Program-made: the position numbers and the translations under genes
Shown: one piece after another, positions 1 through 5,502 of the stretch
Numbering within the stretch: position 1 is the stretch's first letter
Layout: each line of letters begins with the position of its first letter
Notes under the pieces: generated by a model
Told to the model about the DNA's origin: nothing
Seen by the model: the letters and a program-made list of their open reading frames with translations, nothing else
The model's database searches: none
Assembly (NCBI GenBank): GCA_030591745.1
Contig: JAUVAM010000316.1
Location: 1-5,502 of the forward strand
DNA: 5,502 bases
Direction of reading: 5' to 3'
Origin: Deltaproteobacteria bacterium
GTDB lineage: Bacteria > Myxococcota > B64-G9

Positions 1-1617
1 GGCATGACCGATGAAGAGTGGAAGGGTTTGCTCGGCATCATCTACAAGCAGAGCGAGACCATCTCTCAGGTGGCCTTGGTCAACCTCCAGGCAGAAGCCC
101 TCGTGCCAGGCGTGTTCCTGGAGCATCCTGAGAAGTACCCAGAGTATCGACATCGAAAGGCGATTTCGACAGTCGAGCATCAGAAATTTCTCAAACAGTT
201 ACCCATGCGCAGAGCGGAGGCGGCAGGACCCGGAAGCGTCGTATTGGGTTCAGTCAGCAAATCCCCTGACGCTGCCCCTTCGCTAAACATGCTTTTTCCG
301 CTGAGCAAGCCAGGCCGACTTTTGGCGCTGCAGTGGAGCCTGTCGAGGGTTCTCCAGCGTATCCAGGACAGCGCCTTTACTCAGGGTTTCAAAGTCACAT
401 TGGTAAACGAAAACGGCCAATTCCTTGGCGGATTTGGAAAAAAGGAGAAGCGCATCCTGCAAGCCACACAATCTGCCGTGAAAAGGATGCAGGCTGGCAT
501 GATCGCAGACGCTTTTTTTGAGAAAGACAAACTATTCGCATTTTCGCGGGTGGGCTTAACCGGATGGGGCGTTGTGCTGCACGAAGAGCGCGATTCGGCT
601 TGGGCCGAAGTGAAAAGATCTCGTTTGGTCACCATGACAGGCACCGGGTTCTCCATCCTTGCCTTGTTGTTGCTTGGTGGATTGTTCACAGGCCGGATCA
701 ACAAGAACCTCCGAAAAATGGCTGCTGCGGCCGAAGCATTTGCCAAAGGCGATCTCTCAACTCGGGTGGAGGTGAAAACCCGGGATGAGTTGGGTCTGCT
801 GGCCAAGACCTTCAACCTCATGGGCGAAGAGTTGCAAGCCTCTCGAGAGGAAATTGAAGGATTCAATCGAGAATTGGCGCAACGAGTCGAAGAGCGCACC
901 CAGGAACTGGCTGTTGCCCATCAACGTTTGCTCCAAACAAACAAACTGGCGGCCATCGGTCAACTCGGGGCCGGTGTAGCTCATGAAGTAAACAATCCAC
1001 TTGTCGGCATCCTCGGCAACGTGCAGTTGCTCAAGCTCAAAGGCCCTGAATGGTCCAAGCGCCAGGAGGTGCTGGAAGAAATGGAAGGCGCGGCCAAGCG
1101 CTGCCGGGATGTCATCCAGAGGCTGTTGCGCTTCAGCGAGCTTGAGTCTGAATCCGATCACAGCGCCTGTGACATCAATCAGGTTCTTCTCGATGCCCAT
1201 TCCTTGATGGAGCAGCGGCTCTTGTCCCAGGGCGTGAAGAGCGATTGGTTGCTAGACGAACAGTTGCCTGAAATTCTTGGTGATCATCGGCAATTGATGC
1301 AGGTTTTTCTCAATCTCTTCTCCAATGCATTGACGGCCATGCCGGATGGGGGCAAGCTGAACATTCAAACCAAGATCGAGGGAAAAGAGAGGCTGCTCGT
1401 CGAGGTGAGAGACGATGGGGTTGGCATCCCGTCGGATTGCGTAGATAAGATTTTTGATCCCTTTTTTACAAGCAAGGATGTTTGGACCAATACAGGCTTG
1501 GGATTGAGCGAAAGCTATCGCATCGTCACGGATCATGGCGGGAGAATTGACGTGGAAAGCAAGCTGGGCGAAGGCAGTTTATTCCGCATCGAACTGCCCT
1601 GGATTGGAGATTCCTGA
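1..1617 (+). CDS. Sensor histidine kinase (sensor-TM-HAMP-HisKA-HATPase_c), 5' end probably outside the window
   Basis: A membrane sensor kinase that autophosphorylates a histidine and passes the phosphate to a response regulator. Numbering from the ATG at base 4: residues 1-207 are a sensor region ending in a Cache-like 'GWGVVLHEE' strand, and 208-229 are a hydrophobic TM helix. HAMP follows at about 230-284 and a coiled coil at 280-312. The H-box is 'GAGVAHEVNNP' with phospho-acceptor H327. The ATP-binding domain has an N-box around N437 and N441, G1 'DDGVG' (470-474), F-box 'FDPFF' (484-488) and G2 'GLGL' (498-501). All catalytic motifs look intact. The frame is open to base 1 and no first TM helix is present, although an extracytoplasmic sensor needs one. 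The ATG at base 4 is therefore probably internal and the gene is 5'-truncated by the window. The HEVNNP H-box is common in NtrB-like kinases that pair with NtrC-type regulators, but no receiver domain or regulator is visible here. The stop overlaps the next gene's start. The kinase call is firm; the ligand is unknown. Confidence 0.95.
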   Translation, partial: GMTDEEWKGLLGIIYKQSETISQVALVNLQAEALVPGVFLEHPEKYPEYRHRKAISTVEHQKFLKQLPMRRAEAAGPGSVVLGSVSKSPDAAPSLNMLFPLSKPGRLLALQWSLSRVLQRIQDSAFTQGFKVTLVNENGQFLGGFGKKEKRILQATQSAVKRMQAGMIADAFFEKDKLFAFSRVGLTGWGVVLHEERDSAWAEVKRSRLVTMTGTGFSILALLLLGGLFTGRINKNLRKMAAAAEAFAKGDLSTRVEVKTRDELGLLAKTFNLMGEELQASREEIEGFNRELAQRVEERTQELAVAHQRLLQTNKLAAIGQLGAGVAHEVNNPLVGILGNVQLLKLKGPEWSKRQEVLEEMEGAAKRCRDVIQRLLRFSELESESDHSACDINQVLLDAHSLMEQRLLSQGVKSDWLLDEQLPEILGDHRQLMQVFLNLFSNALTAMPDGGKLNIQTKIEGKERLLVEVRDDGVGIPSDCVDKIFDPFFTSKDVWTNTGLGLSESYRIVTDHGGRIDVESKLGEGSLFRIELPWIGDS

Positions 1618-2588
1618 TGCGGGAACGATTGCTTTTCATATCCGCCATCGTTTTGTTTGTCGTCAGCGTACCCATCGTTTATCTCATCTTGTTCGAGCAA
1701 GGACTCTCGGTGAGCAGGACAAATCAAGAGGCACCCATAGCGCCCACCGGGCTAAAGGTCAGGCTAGTACCCAAAATCAAAGCCCAAACCGCTCCCATGG
1801 CGCTGTCCCTCAACCAACTGCAGGGTCAGGTTGAGGTGGCCAGCGGTGATGGAAAAAACTGGTCTCATGCCGAAGAAGGCATGGTGCTGCAATCGCAAGA
1901 CAGAATCCGGACAGGCAACTCATCAAGCGCGACTTTGTCGATGCCAGGCGTATTTGCCGTACGCATGGATTCAGACTCGGAGTTCTTGGTTCAATCCTTG
2001 ACTGAGAATCTTTTCCGCTTTCTTCTGGCAGAGGGCATGATTGATGCGAGCGTCGTGCCTGCCAAAAAACATTCGGTTGAGGTGGCCGCGGCAAGAGCGG
2101 TGGCCCGTTCCCAGGGTGGCCAGTTCAAAATGCATGCAGACAAATCGGGCATGGTCGCGGTCGGTGCAAGCAAGGGCCGAGTCGAATTGGAGGCGGAAGG
2201 CAAGATCGTTCAGATTGATGCGGGCTACATGGCGCGAGTAGAGCAGGGCAACCCGCCCGAGGATCCGATACGCATCCCCAAACAACTGCTTCTCAAGGTG
2301 CGCTGGCCAAAAGAGCGTAATCTTTCATCGGGACGACTTCTGGTGAAGGGTCGCAGTCAGCCAGGCGCTCGGGTGAGAGTCGCTGGCGTGGTGGTGGAAG
2401 TGGACCCGAAAGGCAAATTCCGCCAGGTTCTGCAACTTGGAGATGGAAAACATCGAGTTGCAATAAAAGCCCAGGATGTGGGGAACAACGTCAAAGAAAT
2501 CCGATCACATTCATTCACGGTGGACACCCGAGCTGATTCATTCCAGATAAAGACCTCGCCCGAGATGTGGCGGGACAAAAAACCATAA
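1617..2588 (+). CDS. Membrane-anchored FecR-domain protein with C-terminal Ig-like domain
   Basis: A 323-residue protein. Residues about 5-25 form a single hydrophobic N-terminal helix after 'MRER', which should leave the rest in the periplasm. Residues about 68-215 fit a FecR domain: 'GQVEVASG', then a 'G..L...DRIRTG' turn, 'SSATLSM', and late 'GRVELEAEGK..QIDAGYMARV'. Residues about 222-310 resemble a glucodextranase-B/bacterial Ig-like module, with 'LLVKGRSQPGARVRVAG', 'VDPKGKFRQVLQLGDGKH' and 'AQDVGNNVKE'. The ATG overlaps the kinase stop as TGATG, with a GGAG Shine-Dalgarno at 1606-1609, so translation is probably coupled and this start is well supported. Classical FecR relays a signal to an ECF sigma factor. 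No sigma factor is seen here, and this protein lacks the cytoplasmic anti-sigma N-terminus, so it is more likely a structural or ligand-binding envelope partner of the kinase. That role is inference. No terminator is evident after the TAA. Confidence 0.85.
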   Translation: MRERLLFISAIVLFVVSVPIVYLILFEQGLSVSRTNQEAPIAPTGLKVRLVPKIKAQTAPMALSLNQLQGQVEVASGDGKNWSHAEEGMVLQSQDRIRTGNSSSATLSMPGVFAVRMDSDSEFLVQSLTENLFRFLLAEGMIDASVVPAKKHSVEVAAARAVARSQGGQFKMHADKSGMVAVGASKGRVELEAEGKIVQIDAGYMARVEQGNPPEDPIRIPKQLLLKVRWPKERNLSSGRLLVKGRSQPGARVRVAGVVVEVDPKGKFRQVLQLGDGKHRVAIKAQDVGNNVKEIRSHSFTVDTRADSFQIKTSPEMWRDKKP

Positions 2589-2610
2589 GGAAAACCGGAA
2601 ATAATACCTC

Positions 2611-2639
2611 TTGACATCTTCCAAATATCATTTTACACT
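2611..2639 (+). promoter_or_regulatory. Sigma70-type promoter for the riboswitch leader
   Basis: TTGACA at 2611-2616 is a perfect -35 match. A 17-bp spacer leads to TACACT at 2634-2639 (4 of 6 to TATAAT, with the first TA and last T kept). Transcription would start near 2646, about 12 bases before the aptamer P1 stem, which is a sensible distance. It lies just after the FecR gene, so the downstream gene can be transcribed independently of the kinase/FecR pair. Confidence 0.72.
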
Positions 2640-2657
2640 AACCGAGATTATAGTTGT

Positions 2658-2747
2658 ACCATCCGAAAAGGCAATCCAGGGCAACCTGGAGCGCAAAGCC
2701 ATGGCCGCATGAAGTATTTTTGCGGTAGACAGGCCGCCGAAGATGGT
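2658..2747 (+). promoter_or_regulatory. Cyclic-di-GMP-I (GEMM-I) riboswitch aptamer
   Basis: The conserved GEMM landmarks occur in order. P1 is ACCATC (2658-2663) paired with GATGGT (2742-2747), 6 of 6. The ligand-pocket strand AAGGCAA is at 2668-2674. A hairpin CCAGG/CCTGG (2676-2680 with 2685-2689) is capped by a GNRA tetraloop GCAA (2681-2684). The hallmark GCGCAAAGCC is at 2691-2700. A second stem CCGCA/TGCGG (2705-2709 with 2721-2725) has a variable loop. The 3' block 'GGTAGACAGGC' then 'GCCGA' (2724-2740) matches the usual 'GGUAGCC(A/G)GGU..CCGA' segment. The GNRA loop would dock into the receptor in the second stem. In Vc2 numbering the specificity base G20 corresponds to G2670. A G here fits cyclic-di-GMP; the cGAMP-sensing GEMM-Ib variants carry A. 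The RNA sits between a promoter and a terminator upstream of the exported propeller gene. Confidence 0.93.
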
Positions 2748-2763
2748 CATGTAGGGCTTGCGC

Positions 2764-2801
2764 GGCGACGGCTTTTCGGATGAAGCTTTCGCTATTTTTT
2801 T
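2764..2801 (+). terminator. Riboswitch-controlled intrinsic terminator
   Basis: Bases 2764-2774 pair with 2783-2793, about 10 of 11 positions including two G-U pairs and one C/T mismatch. The loop is 8 nt (2775-2782). After one A a run of seven T follows (2795-2801). It lies 17 nt after the aptamer P1 and 49 nt before the start codon, which is the usual place for a transcriptional expression platform. The loop and the top of the 5' arm (2772-2782) are perfectly complementary to the aptamer 5' strand (2660-2670), giving a likely antiterminator. Confidence 0.82.
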
Positions 2802-2835
2802 GTTTGGATTTTGTTTATGGGACGAAGCAACCACC

Positions 2836-2841
2836 AAGGAG
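2836..2841 (+). promoter_or_regulatory. Ribosome binding site deciding the start at 2850
   Basis: AAGGAG lies 8 nt before the ATG at 2850. In-frame alternatives at 2811 (TTG) and 2817 (ATG) sit just after the terminator T-tract without a Shine-Dalgarno, and would put charged and polar residues before a clean signal peptide. The 2850 start is therefore preferred. Confidence 0.85.
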
Positions 2842-2849
2842 CGCATGCC

Positions 2850-4307
2850 ATGACAAAGTTGTTTCGACTAACCCTGGCCCTGGTCGTGATCGCTTTGATG
2901 GCTACGCCCGCATTGGCATACAACTTTGATGGGATAGAAACCCAGATCACAACGGATTCGGCTGACCAATTTGATCCGTCGATCTCGGGGGCCATCACCG
3001 TCTACTCGGATTTGCGCAACCCCGACGCGGACATCTACTACTACGATCTGGAGGCGGGGGTGGAGCAACAGATCACCTCCGGTGGCGGTGATCAACTCCT
3101 GAATGATGTTTCAGGTCAGCGCGTTGTGTATACAAATTATGGCGAAGGCAGCGCAGATATCATCTTGTACGAAATCGACTCGGCCAGTTCCATCCAATTG
3201 ACAAACGACGCAGCCTCCCAACGCAACCCGACTATCGATGGCGATTTGGTTGTCTTCGAGGACAATCGCAACGGCGACTTTGACATCTACATGTTGGACC
3301 TGGCTACGGGACAGGAATACAGACTCACAGACAACGAAAGCCAGCAGATCAAACCAGTCATCAGCGGACAGATTGTAGTATGGGAGGACTATCGCAACGA
3401 CAATGCGGACGTTTACATGCTGGACTTGGCCACCGGCATTGAGTCGGCTGTCGCCACCGACTTGGCCGCGGACAGGGAGCCGGATGTGGATGGCGACTGG
3501 ATCGTCTTCACCAGCAACCGATCAAGTCCGGGCGACGTCTTTGCTTACCGAATCAGCGATGGGACGCTGCAAGCCCTAACCGATGATCCCGACTACCAGC
3601 GCAATCCGGCCATCAGCGGAGATTTTGTGGCATACGAGGACTGGAGTTCCGGCGACTCGGACATCTGGATCCACTCCCTCTCGTTGCATGTCAGCGAACA
3701 GGTGACCATCGACCCGGCCCAACAATACCTGCACGACCTGTCTGGGAATCGGCTGGTCTTCACCGATGATCGCAACGAAAATTTGGACATCTACCTCTTT
3801 GAGTTTATTTTTGATAATCCACCTCCAACGGGAGAAGGTTGCCAAAACACGGCCGCCATTCCGATCTTCGGTCCCAAGACCTATCTCCGTTCGACAGCCA
3901 AGCCCGTCACCTTCCTGGACGCCTTCACACAACCTGGTTTGACGGGGCAGGCCTATATCTGCTTGGAGAACGGCCTTGAGGATGGAAGCGACCGCGTGAC
4001 TTCAGCGCTGGTGGCCTTGAATGGTGGACAGGTCTTCGGACCCGGCGATTTCAGCGAAGAGATGAGCGAACTGGAAATGCCGGTGGATCTGGATTCAAGC
4101 AACCTGATGGCCGTTCAACTCCGGGGCGCGCCCGATAGCCAGATGACCCTGCGGGTCGTCATTGTGCCCGACCCAGAGGAAGGCATCATCTCTTGTGCCA
4201 CCACAAACCCAGGGCAGGGTTCCTGGCCTACAGCGGGCATGTTCCTGCTCCTCTTGGTTATGCCGCTTGGCCTGACCCGTCTGTTGAGACGACGCAAGAC
4301 GCATTGA
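2850..4307 (+). CDS. Exported seven-repeat PD40/TolB-like beta-propeller protein with C-terminal anchor
   Basis: A 485-residue protein of unknown specific function. Residues 1-23 are a Sec signal peptide ending in 'TPALA', with cleavage predicted before Y24. Residues 32-325 are seven consecutive repeats of 42 residues (the last about 40), starting at 32, 74, 116, 158, 200, 242 and 284. Their pattern is '(Q)xT-x6-Q-x2-P-x-I-x-G-x2-(V/I)-V-(F/Y/W)-x-D-x-R-N-x3-D-(I/V)-Y-x2-D-L-x-(T/A)-G', typical of PD40/TolB-like blades, so a seven-bladed propeller is expected. Residues about 340-452 form a beta-rich domain with 'FGPKTYLRSTAKPVTFLDAF', 'ALVALNGGQVFGPGDF' and 'NLMAVQLRG', a module I recall from deltaproteobacterial exported proteins. 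The C-terminus has a Cys ('SCATTNPGQG'), a hydrophobic helix and 'RRRKTH', like MYXO-CTERM-style or other sorting tails. It should act in the periplasm or at the surface. TolB itself lacks this tail and a Pal partner is not seen, so it is not called tolB. The riboswitch leader controls it. Confidence 0.88.
   Translation: MTKLFRLTLALVVIALMATPALAYNFDGIETQITTDSADQFDPSISGAITVYSDLRNPDADIYYYDLEAGVEQQITSGGGDQLLNDVSGQRVVYTNYGEGSADIILYEIDSASSIQLTNDAASQRNPTIDGDLVVFEDNRNGDFDIYMLDLATGQEYRLTDNESQQIKPVISGQIVVWEDYRNDNADVYMLDLATGIESAVATDLAADREPDVDGDWIVFTSNRSSPGDVFAYRISDGTLQALTDDPDYQRNPAISGDFVAYEDWSSGDSDIWIHSLSLHVSEQVTIDPAQQYLHDLSGNRLVFTDDRNENLDIYLFEFIFDNPPPTGEGCQNTAAIPIFGPKTYLRSTAKPVTFLDAFTQPGLTGQAYICLENGLEDGSDRVTSALVALNGGQVFGPGDFSEEMSELEMPVDLDSSNLMAVQLRGAPDSQMTLRVVIVPDPEEGIISCATTNPGQGSWPTAGMFLLLLVMPLGLTRLLRRRKTH
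2943..3824 (+). repeat. Seven in-register 42-residue propeller repeats (protein level)
   Basis: Seven 126-base coding units run without indels. They begin at 2943, 3069, 3195, 3321, 3447, 3573 and 3699, and the last unit is less regular at its end. Repeats 3 and 4 are the most alike: both contain 'MLDLATG' and '(E)D(N/Y)RN'. The DNA has diverged clearly, so this is an old internal duplication rather than an unstable tandem repeat. Confidence 0.88.
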
Positions 4308-4314
4308 CTCGAGC

Positions 4315-4337
4315 GTCGGGAGACCTTCTTCTCCGAT
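4315..4337 (+). promoter_or_regulatory. Small hairpin over the RBS and start of the GT-C-like gene
   Basis: GTCGGGAGA (4315-4323) pairs with TCTCCGAT (4330-4337) with one bulged G and a terminal G-U, around a 6-nt loop. It covers the only candidate Shine-Dalgarno (GGGAG, 4318-4322) and the first two bases of the ATG. No T-run follows, so it is not a terminator. A ribosome finishing the propeller gene at 4307 would reach into the stem, so it may enforce translational coupling. The stem is short and may be chance. Confidence 0.35.
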
Positions 4338-5502
4338 GACAGTCATTGATTCCTCCAGCTCGAAATTGCCGGGCTGGCCTTTTTGGGCTTGTTTGCTCAT
4401 CCTGTATGGGGTGATGGCCGGCGTGTTCAGCGCAGGTGCCTGGAGTGGAATCGCCTGGCTTGTCTATCCACTGGACGACCCCTACATTCACTTGGCCATG
4501 GCCGATAGTCTAGCCCATCATGGTGTCTGGGGCATCACCCCCTATGAATTCACATCGTCTTCTTCCTCTCCCTTGTGGACCTCTCTGCTGGCTTGTTCGG
4601 TGTTTGTCTTCGGCAACAGCGAAGTCATCCCACTCGCCTGGAACCTGATCCTGGCATCGTTGGTCTGTCTTACAATTTACGGATGGCTGGCGCGCATGCC
4701 CCTCAGCAAGCCGCTTGTTTTCCTGTTCTTGCTCTTGTTTGCTTTCTTCGTGCCTTTGCCTGCCTTGATCTACAGCGGCATGGAGCACAGCTTGCACACC
4801 CTGCTTAGCCTCTGGTTTGCTTTTCTCGCGGCCAAGGCCCTGGACCGCAAAGAAACCAGACGAGGCTTCTATTGGCTGCCTGTCTTGGCGCCGCTGTTGG
4901 TGGCTGCGCGGTATGAGGGCCTGTTTCTGGTTGCAACGGTGGTCGTTTTGCTGCTTTTCCGGCGCCGTTTTCGGCTTGCCCTTGTTACCGGTTTCCTTAG
5001 CCTGTCTGGCATTGCGACTATTGGCATGCTGGCCATCCACAAAGGCTGGCATTTTTTTCCAAACTCCCTGCTGCTGAAGGGCAACTTGCCGGATCTGAAC
5101 TCCATGGCGGGATTCCTGACGTTTATCTCAACCGGGCCAATCCAATTGCTCTCCAACCCGCACCTGATGGCCTTGATGGGAGTCTTGGGATTTGCCCTGA
5201 TCCTCCACCTCAGACGTGGGCCCCATGACAAGCAGTCCATTCTCTTCGGGCCGTTGATTTTCCTTGTCACTTGCACCATGCACCTGCAATTCGCCCGGAC
5301 CGGCTGGCTGTTTCGTTACGAAGCTTATCTGGTGGCCATGGGCATGGCCGCAATGATCGAACCGGTCTACCTGCTGCGCAAGAAACTAGACGGAAATTGG
5401 ACCCGCCGTCTGGGGCTTGGTCTGGCGACCATCACCTTTTGCCTGCTGGCCATTCGCGCGGTGGCTTCGGTCTCCCTGCTGCCCGCATCCAGCCGGAGCA
5501 TA
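4336..5502 (+). CDS. Polytopic membrane protein, GT-C glycosyltransferase-like, 3' end outside the window
   Basis: The frame runs from ATG 4336 without a stop for 389 codons to the window end, so the gene is 3'-truncated. The product is mostly hydrophobic segments, the first at about 16-44. The next loop carries 'LDDPYIHLAMADSLAHHGVW' (46-65) and then 'SSSSSPLW' (74-81). An acidic pair plus Tyr-Ile after the first helix, followed by a Ser-rich 'SPLW', resembles the first loop of GT-C enzymes that use polyprenyl-phosphate sugars; compare the 'DDAYI...SPLW' type seen in arabinofuranosyl- and mannosyltransferase relatives. Later loops have 'YSGMEHSLHT' (146-155) and 'AARYEGLF' (190-197), which also recur in such proteins. 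D47 and D48 would be the candidate catalytic or metal-binding residues. The start has only a poorly spaced GGGAG (13 nt away), inside a hairpin. It lies 28 bases after the propeller gene with no terminator between, so it is probably co-transcribed under the riboswitch. The family call is by pattern recognition; donor and acceptor are unknown. Confidence 0.75.
   Translation, partial: MTVIDSSSSKLPGWPFWACLLILYGVMAGVFSAGAWSGIAWLVYPLDDPYIHLAMADSLAHHGVWGITPYEFTSSSSSPLWTSLLACSVFVFGNSEVIPLAWNLILASLVCLTIYGWLARMPLSKPLVFLFLLLFAFFVPLPALIYSGMEHSLHTLLSLWFAFLAAKALDRKETRRGFYWLPVLAPLLVAARYEGLFLVATVVVLLLFRRRFRLALVTGFLSLSGIATIGMLAIHKGWHFFPNSLLLKGNLPDLNSMAGFLTFISTGPIQLLSNPHLMALMGVLGFALILHLRRGPHDKQSILFGPLIFLVTCTMHLQFARTGWLFRYEAYLVAMGMAAMIEPVYLLRKKLDGNWTRRLGLGLATITFCLLAIRAVASVSLLPASSRSI

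Noticed and set aside
381..899. 172-codon minus-strand open frame inside the kinase gene
   Set aside because: It lies opposite the HAMP and sensor coding region, shows no recognisable domain, and the + frame has clear kinase motifs.
2811..2849. Longer start (TTG 2811 or ATG 2817) for the propeller gene
   Set aside because: No Shine-Dalgarno, immediately after the terminator T-tract, and it would extend the signal peptide with polar and charged residues; ATG 2850 has AAGGAG at 8 nt.
2589..2849. Small hidden gene or tRNA in the intergenic gap
   Set aside because: No open frame with an RBS and no cloverleaf; the gap is accounted for by promoter, riboswitch, terminator and RBS.
2850..4307. Assignment as tolB
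   Set aside because: The propeller repeats are TolB-like, but the TolB N-terminal domain is absent, extra C-terminal domains and an anchor are present, and no tol/pal neighbours are seen.
4315..4337. Intrinsic terminator after the propeller gene
   Set aside because: The stem is short with a bulge and no T-run follows; it overlaps the next start codon.
4510..5052. 180-codon minus-strand open frame, plus smaller + strand frames at 4575-4808 and 4817-5077
   Set aside because: They are shadows of the long + strand membrane protein frame from 4336. The minus-strand product is Gln/Arg/Lys-rich low-complexity, as expected from the antisense of hydrophobic codons.

Overview
This is a 5.5 kb stretch of a Gram-negative bacterial chromosome with everything on the + strand. 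Three things point weakly to a deltaproteobacterial (Desulfuromonadales- or Desulfobacterota-like) source: a GEMM-type cyclic-di-GMP riboswitch, a secreted propeller protein ending in a 'GPKTY'-type beta-sandwich domain and a Cys/TM/Arg tail, and moderate G+C. That assignment is inference. No rRNA or marker gene is present to test it.

Layout. (1) Bases 1-1617 hold the 3' part of a sensor histidine kinase: the end of an extracytoplasmic sensor region, one TM helix, HAMP, HisKA and HATPase_c. The upstream TM helix is missing, so the gene probably begins before the window. (2) Bases 1617-2588 encode a membrane-anchored FecR-domain protein with a C-terminal Ig-like domain. Its ATG overlaps the kinase stop (TGATG), so the two are translationally coupled. 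(3) Bases 2589-2849 are a regulatory leader, not empty spacer. It holds a strong sigma70-type promoter, a cyclic-di-GMP-I riboswitch aptamer, an intrinsic terminator with a 7-T tract, and an 11-nt perfect complementarity between the aptamer 5' strand and the terminator loop and upper stem. (4) Bases 2850-4307 encode a 485-residue exported protein with seven consecutive ~42-residue PD40/TolB-like repeats (a probable seven-bladed propeller), a beta-sandwich domain, and a C-terminal TM/Arg-rich sorting-type tail. (5) Bases 4336-5502 encode the N-terminal 389 residues of a polytopic membrane protein resembling GT-C glycosyltransferases. It runs off the window.

How they may work together. The kinase/FecR pair looks like an envelope-sensing unit; its response regulator is not visible. 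The promoter and riboswitch place the exported propeller, and possibly the GT-C-like gene 28 bases after it, under cyclic-di-GMP control. The leader architecture predicts that ligand binding favours termination (an OFF switch). This would link a surface or periplasmic propeller protein to the motile/sessile second messenger. The most notable content is this compact riboswitch with its readable switching logic, attached to an uncharacterised cell-surface protein.
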